This document shows, one piece after another, positions 34,991 to 46,172 of a DNA stretch of 64,000 nucleotides (positions are counted from its first letter, which is position 1; each line of letters begins with the position of its first letter). Both the position numbers and the translations under genes were made by a program. The notes beneath the pieces were generated by a model. The model was not told the DNA's origin. It ran no database searches and saw nothing but the letters and a program-made list of their open reading frames with translations. Source of the DNA: Neonectria sp. B-13 (taxonomy: Eukaryota; Ascomycota; Sordariomycetes; Hypocreales; Nectriaceae); NCBI GenBank assembly GCA_002682825.1, contig NOKP01000001.1, positions 2,377,845-2,441,844 of the forward strand, given 5' to 3'.

Positions 34991-37900
34991 ATGTACTCCA
35001 ACTCCAACGCCTTTCTAGGCGGCAACAGCCAGCGTCCTGGCGCGCCTCAGCAATATGGCGGAGGATCGTTCAACAATCTGGCTCCGGGCCAGCAGCAGCA
35101 GCAACAGTTGCAGCCGGGTCAGCAGCCCAGTCCCTTTGCGCCGCAACCCACCGGCTTCGGCCAGGCTCCGCTACAGCAGCAGTACACCGGATTCCCGGCA
35201 CAGGCCCAGGGATTGCAGCCTCAACAGCCGCTCCAGCAGCAGTTCACGGGCTTCCCGGGACAGTCGCAGCCCCAGCAGAGCTTCCAGACCGGCGCCCCGG
35301 CCATGCCCTCGATCCCGCCGCAGTTCCAGCAGCAATTCCAGCAGCAGCCGCAGCTTCAACAACAGCCGCAGCCACAGCCACAGCAACAGCAACAGCAACA
35401 GCCAGTCTTCCAACCACCCCAGCCGACCGGCTTCTCTACCTCGCCGCAGCCTGTCTCTGCACCCTCGAATCCCCCGCCTGCGATGAAGCCTCAGCCCACT
35501 GGCTTCACTGAAATGGCCGCGTCGTTCCAGACCGGCGGCACGGCGAAACCAAGAGGTCGTCGGGCCGAGAAGGCGACACCAAACAAGATCCCCAACATCA
35601 GGCTGTCCTTCATCACTGCTCAAGACCAGGCCAAGTTTGAGACTCTATTCAAGTCCGCCGTTGGGGAGGGTTCCATGACCATGTCAGGGGAAAAGGCTCG
35701 CGATCTACTTATGCGATCGAGACTCGACGGTGACGCTCTTTCGCAAATCTGGTAGGTCATCATTGTGATCCTTACGGTGATCCTCTCCTCTCCACTACGA
35801 CGAGTGTTAACATTTTGCCCCAGGACCTTGGCTGATACCACCCGCGCCGGCCAACTCTATTTCCCCGAATTTGCACTCGCCATGTACCTTTGCAACCTCA
35901 GGCTCACTGGCAAGCAGCTGCCTCCGAACCTCCCCGACAATGTTAAGAATGAGGTCTCGAGTATGGTGGACATCATCAACTTCAGCGTTGTCGATGAGAG
36001 TGGCCAGGCCAGCAGCAGTACCCCGGATATTAGGACCAACACCGCGACCCCGCCCACGATCCACCAACCTCAACCCCAGGCATCGAATTCGCAGCTGCTT
36101 TCGACTCAGATGACAGGCTTCCCTGGGCAACAGACTGGGTTCGGGGGGCAGCCTCAAGGCTTACAGTCGCAGCAAACCGGTTTCCCCGGTATACAGAACC
36201 CTCAGGCCAGTGGGTACTCCGGCCCGCGTCCCCCGATGCCGCCAATGCCCACGGGCTTCGGTCAATCGCTGTCACCAAACGCGGGTGCGCCGGGCATGGC
36301 TGCTCCCCTCAATGCGCAGCCCACGGGACGCCCTGGCCAGTGGGGTCTCGTCAATGCCCCGTCCACTGGCCTGCCCAACATCGATGCCCTGCAAGCCCGC
36401 ATGATGCCTCAGCAGGGCCGTGAGGCTGGGACATATACTACTCAGGGTCTTCAAGGCAACGCTGAAATTCCCTGGTCCATCACTAAGGAGGAGAAGACTC
36501 GCTACGATGCGCTCTTCAAGGCCTGGGATGGACTCGGCAAGGGCTATATCGGCGGTGACCAGGCCATCGAGATCCTCGGTCAGAGTGGTCTCGAGAAGCC
36601 TGATCTTGAGAGGGTCTGGACCCTAGCCGACAACGGGAACAAGGGCCGCCTTGATTTGGATGAATTCGCCGTTGCCATGCACTTGATCTACAGGAAACTC
36701 AACGGCCACCCATTGCCCAACATCCTGCCTCCTGAGCTCGTTCCTCCCTCGACCCGCAACTTTAGCCAATCCATCGGTACTGTGAAGTCAATGCTTCATG
36801 CGGAGTCTGACTTCCGCAAGAACTCTGGTGCCGCTCTGCTCCCTCAAAAGACTGGTGTGAGCTACATGAAAAATCGTTCGTTCAGGGGCGGTGCTGGTGG
36901 CGCTTCTGCCAATCGCAAAGATGCGACTGTCTTCAAGAACGAGGATGAGAAGTTCGGTTATAGGTCGAGTGCTCGTCGCAGGGTTGGCAACAACTCTCCC
37001 CGGCCCGAGTCACCCTCGTCTGTGGCCTCGAACGACGACCTGACCTTGGATCAGTTGAGGAAGAAGATCAAGGAGAAGGAGGTCTTGCTAGATGCCATGG
37101 ATTTCACTGATGAGAAGAACCATGAAGAGGACGACATTCTAGACAGACGAGATCGACGGGAAGCCGAGGAGCTCTACCGCCGTATCCGCCGCGCCCAAGA
37201 GGACATTGACGCCCACCCCGATGCGGCCTTGATTACTGGAGACTCTGATGCTGAGAGAAGGACTCTTAAGCGTCAGCTTCAAAAGCTCACAGACAAGGTT
37301 CCGGATCTCGCTTCCCAGGTGCGAAAGACGGAGAGGGCCATCATGGAGGCTAGACTTGAGCTATTCCGCCTCAAGGATGCCAAAGCTCACCCTGGTAGTG
37401 GCACTCCCATTGTTGGAACTGGGCCTGGAGGTGCCGTCACTGAGTCGGACCGCCTCAAGGCCCGGGCAAAGGCAATGATGCAGCAACGAACCGCCGCCCT
37501 GACTGGAAAGAAGGTGGACATTGGCACCGAAGACGTCGATGCGCCTAAGCGCCTAGAGGAGGAGAGCATCAAGGTCAGGAACGAGAAGGAGAGCAACGAA
37601 CGCATGGTCCAGGACGTGGAAGAAAGTGTCCGAGACTTCTCCCGAGGTATCGAAGACAGCCTGAAAGAGGGTGCGCAAGACAGCACCAATGAGCACGAAA
37701 AGCGCCGTTGGGAGGATGCGCTGGGTGTTGAAGATGAGGTTCGAGACTTCATCTTCGAGCTCCAGCGCGAAAGCCGAGCCGCTCGAGTCCGCGCCCAGGA
37801 CAAACGACCCGCGCGATCTTTGGCCGCTGCCGAGGAGACTCGCTCGGGCCGGGTTGCCAGCCCTCGGGTTGAAAGTCCTGTGTCGACCTCCCGTACTGCC

Positions 37901-39617
37901 ACGCCACCGGTTGCTGGCGGCTCTTACGCCTCGTACAAGACTCCCGAGGATCGCGCCGCTTTCATCAAGCAGCAGGCCGAGCAGCGCATGGCTGAGCGTC
38001 TTGCTGCTTTAGGAATCAAGGCTCCCTCAAAGCCTGGCGAGACCGCCGCTCAGCGCATAGAGCGCGAAAGGGCTGAAAGAGCTGCTAAGCTGCGCCAGGC
38101 CGAGGCTGACGACGCCCGTAGGGAAGCTGAGCGACAAGCTCGCCTTGCAGAGGAGCAGGGCATACCACCCCCTGCCCCCGAGCCGTCCAAGCCAGAGGCC
38201 AAGAAACCTCCCCCTCCACCCACCAGGCATCGGGGCAAGAACGACGTGGCCGATGCTGCGAAGAAGGCCGAAGAGGAGCACGCTGCCAAGCAGGCTGAGG
38301 AAGAGCGACTTGCTCGTGAGCTTGAACAGCAACAGCGGGAGACCCAAGCGATGGAGTAAGTCCCAATTTATTTCGGGTGACAGGCAATTACTAACGGTTC
38401 TGCGTAGGGAATCCGCCAGGGAACAAGAGGACGACCTTGCCAAGGAGCGCACAGCGGCTGACGCTCGTCTCAGGGCTCTAGAACAGCAGGTAGAGCAGAC
38501 GAGACAGGGCAAGCTCCGGAGGGAGGAGGAGAAGAAGCGCAAGAAGGCAGCTTTGGCTGAGGCCAAGGATAAGGAAGCCAAGTTGGCTGCGCGACGAGCC
38601 GAGATTGAGGCAGCGCGCCAGCGTGAGCTCGAGCTCCAACGACAGCTCGAGGCCATGGACGACGACAGCTCCTCGTCGGACGATGACGAAGGTCCTCGGC
38701 AGATCACGCCCCAGGCGTCAACTCCGACTCTGAGTGGTAGCCAGGTTGGCAGCCAGGAGTTGGAGAAGCCAGCGCCTCCTCCAGCAATTCCTGCGGTCGT
38801 GACATCGCCGCCTGCCGAAACCGAGAGCAAGAACCCCTTCTTCCGAATGATGACTCAATCTTCTGAGAGTTCGTCAGCCACTCCTACTGCCGCTCCCCCA
38901 GCGCCTCCTCCAGCGCCTCCTGCGCCAGCACCACCCGCCCCTCCTACTATTACTGCTCCCGCTGTCCCTGCTGCTTCCCAGTCGGATGCTTCTACAAACC
39001 CTTTCCATCGCCTCACTCAGGAGAACAAGGCTCCGGCTGCCCCGGTTGCTCCAGCGGCTCCGGTCTCGCGCCGACGTGCTGATTCTGACGACTGGGGCTC
39101 TGACCGAGATTCTGAGGACGAGGACTCTGATGATGACCGGCCCGGCGGTGGCAACGCCGCTCAACTGGCGTCTATCCTGTTCGGCACCATGGCGCCTCCT
39201 CGACCTCTGTCTGCTGCCGGCAGGGAGTCTACGCCAGCTAGCCCAGCGCCTCCAAGCAACGATTTCCCCATCTCTTCTCCCCCGCCGCCGCCGCCATTGC
39301 CCGGCACCACTGCCCCAGCCGCTCCGCCGCCTCCTCCGCCTATGCCAGGCAGTGAAGCGCCAGCAGCGCCGCCGCCACCTCCCCCTATGCCGGGATCCGG
39401 TGCTCCCGCGGCTCCTCCTCCACCTCCTCCTCCTCCCGGTGCAGGTGGGCCTCCTCCCCCTCCTCCTCCTCCTCCGCCCGGCAATGCCCCGGGAGCCCCG
39501 GCCCCCAGTGGACGTCCCTCCGGTTTGTTGAGCGAGATCCAGCTAGGCAGATCGCTCAAGAAGACAAGCACGAAGGACAAGAGCGGTGCATCTGTGACTG
39601 GTCGCGTTTTGGATTAA
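34991..39617 (+). CDS. pan1: actin cytoskeleton-regulatory protein Pan1
   Basis: Three exons, 34991-35751, 35824-38355 and 38408-39617, give about 1500 residues; both junctions are phase 2. The N-terminal 200 residues are Gln/Pro-rich. An EH domain lies at about 205-305 ([12 protein letters not shown], then [19 protein letters not shown]) and a second at about 470-570 ([16 protein letters not shown], then [14 protein letters not shown]). A charged coiled coil spans about 700-1200, followed by a long poly-proline tract and a WH2-like actin-binding segment near [13 protein letters not shown]. At least seven [L/M]xxQxTG motifs, targets of Ark1/Prk1 kinases in yeast, are spread through the N-terminal half. 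Pan1 works with End3 and Sla1 at endocytic sites to activate Arp2/3. Length and domain order match filamentous-fungal Pan1. Confidence 0.96.
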
Positions 39618-40099
39618 TGGGGTTTTGCGTCGGCGAGCTAAGTTTTCTAGACCGTCACCGAGAGCGAATTAACTTAGGATGCAAAGCTGAGAAGAGGAGG
39701 TTTCGGGTGTGTAGAATTTAGTGTTTAGTCTGGAACGTGGCCAATTGCGTTGCCAGCAGTTTGATATCTAATTGTGAGCATTTATCTATCCCCTGTGTAC
39801 TGTACGTAGTAGACTACGTAGTACGCATGCATCGTCGGTGGTTCTCGACTTTTAAGTTGCACGCGTAGTTCCTGTGTCTCTCTAGTGAGACGAGGTTGAT
39901 GAGCATATAATTGCGAGATACGAGGAGTACATGGAAGTGGTTCAATGCTGTACTACGTATGTCATAATGTGGGCGCACAATTTGTATGAAACAAGAGTCG
40001 GCTGCTTCGTACATGACGGTCGAGGGCACGGATCGTAGCGTACCTGTGACCGATGTCACCCGCGTCTGTTGCCGCCGACCCGGGCCATGCCATGCCAGT

Positions 40100-40174
40100 G
40101 GGAATGGGGATGAGGATGGGAATGGGAATGGGAATGGGGACGGGGATGAAAGCGGAAGCGGAAGCGGAAACGGG
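40100..40174. repeat. compound hexanucleotide repeat (GGGAAT, then GCGGAA)
   Basis: Imperfect GGGAAT/GGGGAT hexamers pass directly into three GCGGAA-type hexamers. It is purine-only on the plus strand over most of its length, apart from the thymines of the first unit. Confidence 0.8.
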
Positions 40175-40740
40175 GAGTGAAGAAACGGTAGCATATCCGA
40201 GGAAGCCGAAAAAGGGAGATGTAACGTAATGCAATGGGCTTAGTAGACTCGGGGACTTCAACAAGGAAGAATAGACGGGCTTTACAGTACATGCGTGTAA
40301 GTGAGTGCTCGGATACCACGGGGCGCCCGATATAGTGCAGGGCCAGGAAAGAAAGTGGGCGGGAAATGGACGAGGTTGGGGATAGGGAGACTCGATGGGG
40401 AGATGCTCAGATCAGATGTGGTCAGTCCCGTACGTGCAGCGATGCATATGCAAGCAGCCATTATGGAGTACGTAGGAGGACATATGAAGCACAGAGTAAT
40501 TTACAGGGGGGCGAACTGGTTGAACAAGGGGGAAAAGCGAAGCAAGGACAAGGGAGGCGAGGCCTTGGGAAGCAACTATTCGTATGAGTCTGGGCTTAGG
40601 CTTTGGAGCTAGATGTGTTGTCACGTCCGTAAATCTCCCGAACCCAGTTCCGGAAGATTGGCGTCTCATGCGGCGATCCTCTGCTAGGCGGCTCTACTAA
40701 TTAGAGTCAAATCTCTATTCGGGCTCAATCAACTCTTCCC

Positions 40741-40778
40741 TTCGCTTCGGCTTCGGTTGCCCTTCGGCTTCGGCTTCG
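40741..40778. repeat. CTTCGG hexanucleotide repeat
   Basis: Five CTTCGG-type units with one interruption (TTGCC). Noncoding. Confidence 0.75.
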
Positions 40779-41489
40779 TCCTTGGACGTGGGTCTCAATG
40801 TCTAACTAGACCAACAAAAGCTGTTGCAAAGACCAGACAAAGCCCCGCCGTTAAACAAAGAGGGCGAAGCCAACGGGCGAATGGCTTCGCAAAGCGTGGT
40901 CGAGAGTGGACACGAGTTTGATTGGCGATGGAGCCACGCGGGTTGGGATTGGACCCGATCAGTGGCATATCAGTCCGTGACTCCATTGACGGCACTGATC
41001 ACATTGATCAACAGCCGGTCAAGACGGCCTTCGCCGGTGGCCCAAGGGCGTGGGCCATGATGTCACGGGGGGCCGTTCCGTCCGGATGGATGCGAAGGCG
41101 TGAACATTTGACGTTTTCATGGTCAGCAGGCCGGAACAAGAGCCGGCCACCAGAGAATGGAAACGCGGTGAGAGTGGCAACGAGAGAGAGGGCGGCCACG
41201 ACTACAACACGAGGGCCGCGGCCATGATGCCCAGACGACGTGGCCGGCCGGTCGCATTTCCGACGACCTTCATTCCTCGACTGATATCCGGCCGAGCAAC
41301 ATGATTGCATGTCTGCGACGAGGGAGGGGAATGGAGTTTTGCAGTAGACGAAGTACACGTGTAAACGAAGGCCGAAATCATCATGACGCGAACGCTTGCT
41401 GTCGACGAGGGCGGTTTTTGGCTTTTGCGACGACCCATCTCGTGTTAGCCATCGATTGATGGGACATCTTTGATTCGATGCCGGACGCC

Positions 41490-41529
41490 TTTCTTTTTTT
41501 GTCCTTTTCTTTTCTTTCTTTTCTTTTCT
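41490..41529. repeat. T-rich pyrimidine tract
   Basis: A 40 bp run of TTTTC-type units, nearly pure pyrimidine on the plus strand. Confidence 0.75.
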
Positions 41530-42236
41530 ACCCCGTCATGGCTGTGTCATAGGCCATGAATGACGAGGCACTGCGAGGCTAGTGAGACTACGAACTAGGA
41601 ACCGGGCAAAAGAAAGATAGAAAGACAGAACAGACAAACTCGAGCCGCCGGCCGGGCTGCGAGACGTTTCGTCATTGATGTCCGAAAACGGTCGTCGCCC
41701 GGACCTAACTGGAGCTACTGCGAAATAGCTGTGAATCAAACGTTCGGCAGTGGGTTTCACTATTTTTGTTCGTAGGGATGATGAAGTTGGCAATCCACAG
41801 AGCAGAGAGACAAGCCTCCACTCTCTCTCTCTCGTTGTCTCTCTCACTTTTACTCTCATCAAGCTTGCTCCTCACTCTCACTTGCACTTGCTCTTGCACT
41901 TCCATGCTTCAGGGAGTCCAACTGCCTTCATTGGTCAGCCGAGCCGTCCTGGCCCGCCCCGCTTCCCCACCTGCTTAAAGAGGCATCTCTCCACACAGAA
42001 GCCCAGAAGCCAGCCCCAGCCCCGGTCTTAGCTCCTAGTGCCACTCATTAAACCCTGGGCAGCGTTATAGCTGAGGCTCACTATTTATATATTTACGATG
42101 CGTCTTGCTTGAGAGCGCAATTTCGGTTTAGGACGGGGACCATGTAGAAACCTTGCGCGAACGCAGGGGAAGATGCTATAACGATTAGACTTCTGGGCGG
42201 TGAGCGGGAGATCAATGATCATACGTACAGCATCAT

Positions 42237-42291
42237 GCCTCCTTGCCTCCGTGCCTCCGTGCCTCCGTGCCTCCGTGCCTCCATGCCTCCC
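42237..42291. repeat. 9 bp minisatellite (GCCTCCGTG)
   Basis: About six copies of a GCCTCC(G/A/T)TG unit in direct tandem array, four of them nearly perfect. There are no spacers, so it is not CRISPR-like. Confidence 0.85.
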
Positions 42292-43330
42292 TACGAACAC
42301 ATGGCGTCGGTGCCTTGAGCGCTCAGGGAGGAGGGGGTTCCGTTCCCGCCGTGCCCTGCCCTGTTTCCGCCTTGCCACCCCGGTCAATCCATATGTGAAT
42401 AGAGAACAGACCGTGGGTAAAAGTCAGAATGACGATGATAAACCTGCTTCCATGACCCGTGACCTGGCCTGAATTGTGGATTCTCCGTTCATAACGCCGG
42501 GCGCCAGCCGACGGTTGCAGCCCGGTGCAGCTCCGTCCAGCGTCATGCCCTGGTACCGCCGCAGCCCATGATTGGCTGTGAACGCGTCGCAGCCCAAAAC
42601 AACAAGGAAGACGCGTCGGGTGCGACCCCAAATCGCGTCTCCCTTTGCCCCCCGAACGGCCGGTCTGGCCGCGACCACCGGTGGCCTTTCAGCTCACGCA
42701 ATCAACCCACATTCACGCGCCCTCACACAGACTTCACGGCGGCTTTGTTCTCGCTCGCCTTGCCCGCCTTTCCTCTCCCTTACGGAGAAGAAAAATGAAT
42801 GCGCGGGGGCCAATGGGTTCCGGCGCAAAGACCTGGTCTGCGACCCTAGAGGAGGTTAATGGTCATGTGCGTGCGTGAGATGGACAATGGAGAGGGAACC
42901 GACGGAATGATAAGGTCGGCATTTGGCAGAAGTGCGCTAGCACAAGTGGCACAAGTTCGAACAAACAGCCGAGAGATCCAGCAAAGAGGCACAGCCTTTG
43001 CTTGCATGTGGCTGGCTACAACAGACAGATGCGGTTCTCTCTCCCAAACGGTTCCGGTGTGTGCGATACTTACGGATGCTGGAGTGTGTGTCCGTTGCCC
43101 CTCCTCACCGATCTGATCCATGATCCATTAGAGACAAAATGGTTAGCCGGGTCGATCTGGCGAAGGACACTATCGACTGTCTAACGACGGTCCACGCAAG
43201 TGCCACCACCACCGGTTCACCACCTCCAACTAGTTGACGCAGATGCCGACTGTCGCACAGCAGGATTTCAACACCATCTCCTCCTTTTGTTGGGGAAACA
43301 TGGTTGCCTACGAATACTACCTACTACGAA

Positions 43331-43360
43331 CTGTACTGTACTGTACTGTACTGTACTGTA
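43331..43360. repeat. CTGTA pentanucleotide repeat, six copies
   Basis: Six perfect copies of CTGTA, directly following a CTACTACGAA sequence. Confidence 0.9.
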
Positions 43361-43888
43361 CTTGGTGCGTTGTGGATATCGTATCGAGCATCCCGATTTC
43401 CGAAGCTGTGAGCAGCGTCGCATCGCATATTTGTATCAGCAAGGCATTAGCCTCTCGCATCAACGTCGCAGCTTGCTGCTGGCCGGTTCCCGTTGCTGGT
43501 ACTCCGTACAAAGTGCGGATGAGCAGCAGGGCTTCAAGCTCTGGCGCCACTTTGTTCCTTTTTCCTTATATAGTACGTCGGCATTGTGCAGTGCTGTAGC
43601 AGATTGCGACCCTGCGGCGGCTTGTTGGGCGGGTTGATGAGAGCGGCCCTGGCTCGTGCAAGAGATGGCAAAAAGATCGAGATCGGCCGCTCCACCACTT
43701 TACTGTCCATGTTCCCGGCATTCTAGTTTTTGGGACTTTGGATAAACCCTCGTCGGTGCATCCTATCATCCACATCCCACCCATACCCGAAACCCACGCA
43801 CACCACGGGGTTGTCCCCCCCCCAGCCCGGCGGCGGGCTGTGTTCGGGTCGTTCACAGCTGAACATCACCCCATCATCAGCAAACTAG

Positions 43889-43963
43889 TGTCAGAGAAAG
43901 AGGGAGAGGGAGCACGCCCAAGAGTAATAGAGAGAGAGAAAAGATCAAGAAGAAGAAGAAAAA
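43889..43963. repeat. GA/GAA-rich purine tract
   Basis: Mixed GAGAGG, AGAGAG and AAGAAG tandem units over about 75 bp with few interruptions. Confidence 0.65.
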
Positions 43964-44261
43964 ACGGAGTAATTAGGCCAGGCCGCGACCACCACTCGCC
44001 GCAGTGTACTTCGTACCGCGTCCAGTCCCACGACCTACCTCGCGCCGTCTCTCCACAGGCAATCCCACGGGCGCGTCAGCGACGGCTCTAGAGGTCGACG
44101 GACCTGCACGGCTGAGTCTTTGGCTGGCTGATGGGTGCATAAACGCAGGGCTCCTTGAGCAGCGATCCCTGTTTCTGGACGGCCCTTGCGCCTCTAGCCT
44201 GATAAGCCAGGACGGAAACTGCATGTACTCGTTACAGAGGCAGAAGTGCAGATTGATGATG

Positions 44262-44333
44262 AGAGTGCAGAGCGCAGAGTGCAGCGTGCAGCGTGCAGAC
44301 GACTGCAGACTGCAGAAGTGCAGAAGTGCAGCG
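44262..44333. repeat. degenerate GTGCAG/CTGCAG tandem repeat
   Basis: About ten GTGCAG, CGTGCAG or CTGCAG units with variable 0-4 bp spacing. The unit is short and imperfect. Confidence 0.7.
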
Positions 44334-44787
44334 GCATCCGCGACGGCACGCACACACTACAGACTTCATTCACTCTGATCTCTCTCACTCTCTCGCTCTC
44401 TCGCTCTCTGACAGGAGTCTCTCCGCCTATCAATGCATCCCGCCCATCCATCCCTTGACACAGATCAAGCAGACCAAAAGCCGGCCCAGACCAAAGAGAG
44501 AATGCACGTTTCCCTTTGGTCAGTTTTCGGTCCATTCGCCCATTCCGAAACCCCCGCTCTCTCTTTGTCTCCAATCCTGTCTTTCCTCCGTCTCTCCTCC
44601 GTCTCCTCTGTCTCCAATCCTATCCTGGACTATCCTCCAGCGCCAACGGACACGCCCCACGCTCTGGAAGTGACACACCCACCTTCGTTCACGCTCGCAT
44701 TCGACACTGGCCACTGCTTTCTATTCGTGCTTTCTACACGTATTTCGTACAGCTCATCGTCGCCTGTGCTTTTCGTGACCAGCCCAG

Positions 44788-44830
44788 GAGATAGAGAGAG
44801 AGGGAGAGAGAGAGAGAAAAGAAGAAGAAA
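44788..44830. repeat. GA-rich microsatellite
   Basis: GAGA and GAAGAA units over about 43 bp within otherwise C/T-rich leader sequence. Confidence 0.7.
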
Positions 44831-45384
44831 CCCCCGTGACCGCCGCGCCCACTAAAATCCACGTCCGCTCACACTCTCACACTCACTCACTCACTCGCTC
44901 TCTCACACACACAACTTAGGTATCCTCGCACGTCACACACACTTCACTTCACGCCTCACACACACAACGCACCCCGGTCTCTCTCGTGTCAGCCCGGACG
45001 CCTCCCACCCAATCCCTGGCGGCGCCCATCCTCGAAATCCTCCCTGCAGACGGGCCCCACTCGGCCTCACACTGGAAAGCCCCAGACGTGAGACCGTGAG
45101 AGGTCGACGGCGCTGGTTTTCTGCGCTGGCCCCGACCTTGGGCCTTGGCTGAATCACCTTAATCAACCAATTCATCAGTCAACCGTCCAGGCAGGGCCCG
45201 GGCGGAGCCGACTCCACGGGGGGCTCGAAGCGCTGAGGGCCTGAGCCAGAGCCTGAAGCCAGAGCCTGAACCACCCCGGCCTGAGCCCTGTGCGAAGTTC
45301 CTTGGCTTCTGAGGTTTCCTCTGCCGTGGCCTTCCCACCTTCCCTTAACCTTGTCCATCTACCCACCCACTGGCACCCAGTCCA

Positions 45385-45530
45385 CCACTCAACTCACTCG
45401 CCTACTCGCTCACTCACTCACTCAACTCAACTCAACTCACTACCTATTCGTACCTACTCACTCACCCACCCACGCTCACACCCACCCTTCCATCCATCCA
45501 TCCACCCATCCATCTACCTAATCCATCCTT
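45385..45530. repeat. ACTC and CCAT tandem tracts in the forkhead leader
   Basis: CTCA/CTCAA units (about 45400-45440) are followed by CCAT/CCAC tetramers (about 45490-45520). The stretch is nearly devoid of G on the plus strand, as expected for a fungal leader or promoter tract. Confidence 0.7.
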
Positions 45531-46172
45531 CTTCCCCTCCCTCCCTCCCCATTCGCGTTACCCGATCTCTCACTCTCCTCTACTCTTTCACACCTTCTCT
45601 CCCTCGCTCTTGCTCTCCCCATTTCGCCGTCAACACCAACTCCACCACGGAATTTTCTCTCTTCTCGCCTCTTCTCTCTCTTCGCCGCGCCCTCGTTTCC
45701 TCCCCCTATCCGTCCACCCCGTCCACCACGCTTTTCCGGCCCGCGCCAGTTTCCGCCTGCCGTCACCGCCCGGATTGCTTCTGCACGCCTCGACTCACCC
45801 GCAATCCGCAATCCGCAACCCGCAAAGCTCAGCTTCCATTTCCATAGCCCCAGCACCTACCCGCCCTATTCGAACGCCTCTGGACAAGTCACGATAGCCC
45901 TGTCAGAGCGCCCCACAGGTCATTAACCGATTACTCGCTCCATCCAGGTGAGCTTTGAGCCTTTTCTCCTCTTCCCTTCCTTGCCCTTCATGCACTCTCG
46001 TCCCATCCCATCCTCGTCTGCCAATGCCTACCCGATCCATCCCGCCCACTCGACCTTGTCCTCGACGTTATTTCCTCCCCATCCCCAGCTTCGACTGACT
46101 CCCTCAGTGACGCCTCAACCATCTCCATTGCCGCGCCGTCGAGTCGACTCCATCCATCCCGATCAGGCCAAC

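Larger units (their letters stand above)
39618..46172. other. 6.5 kb gene-poor region rich in simple repeats; leader of the forkhead gene at its right end
   Basis: No conserved coding frame, tRNA or transposon is recognisable. The region holds an unusual density of short tandem repeats, listed separately, and several TACGTAGTA-like motifs (around 39805-39825). From about 44350 to 46170 the plus strand is strongly C/T-rich with ACTC and CCAT tandem tracts, consistent with a long promoter and leader for the forkhead gene. A plausible leader intron has its donor CAGGTGAGC at 45948 and an acceptor ending 46166. Confidence 0.45.

Noticed and set aside
39161..39580. Glycine-rich 139-codon frame antisense to pan1
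   Set aside because: Complement of the Pan1 poly-proline tract; glycine runs are expected from CCN codons on the other strand.
42237..42291. Direct repeats considered as CRISPR-like
   Set aside because: Nine-base units in tandem without spacers, in a eukaryotic genome: an ordinary minisatellite.
45948..46172. N-terminal extension of the forkhead protein
   Set aside because: Begins at a splice-donor-like sequence and is Pro/Ser low-complexity; treated as leader.
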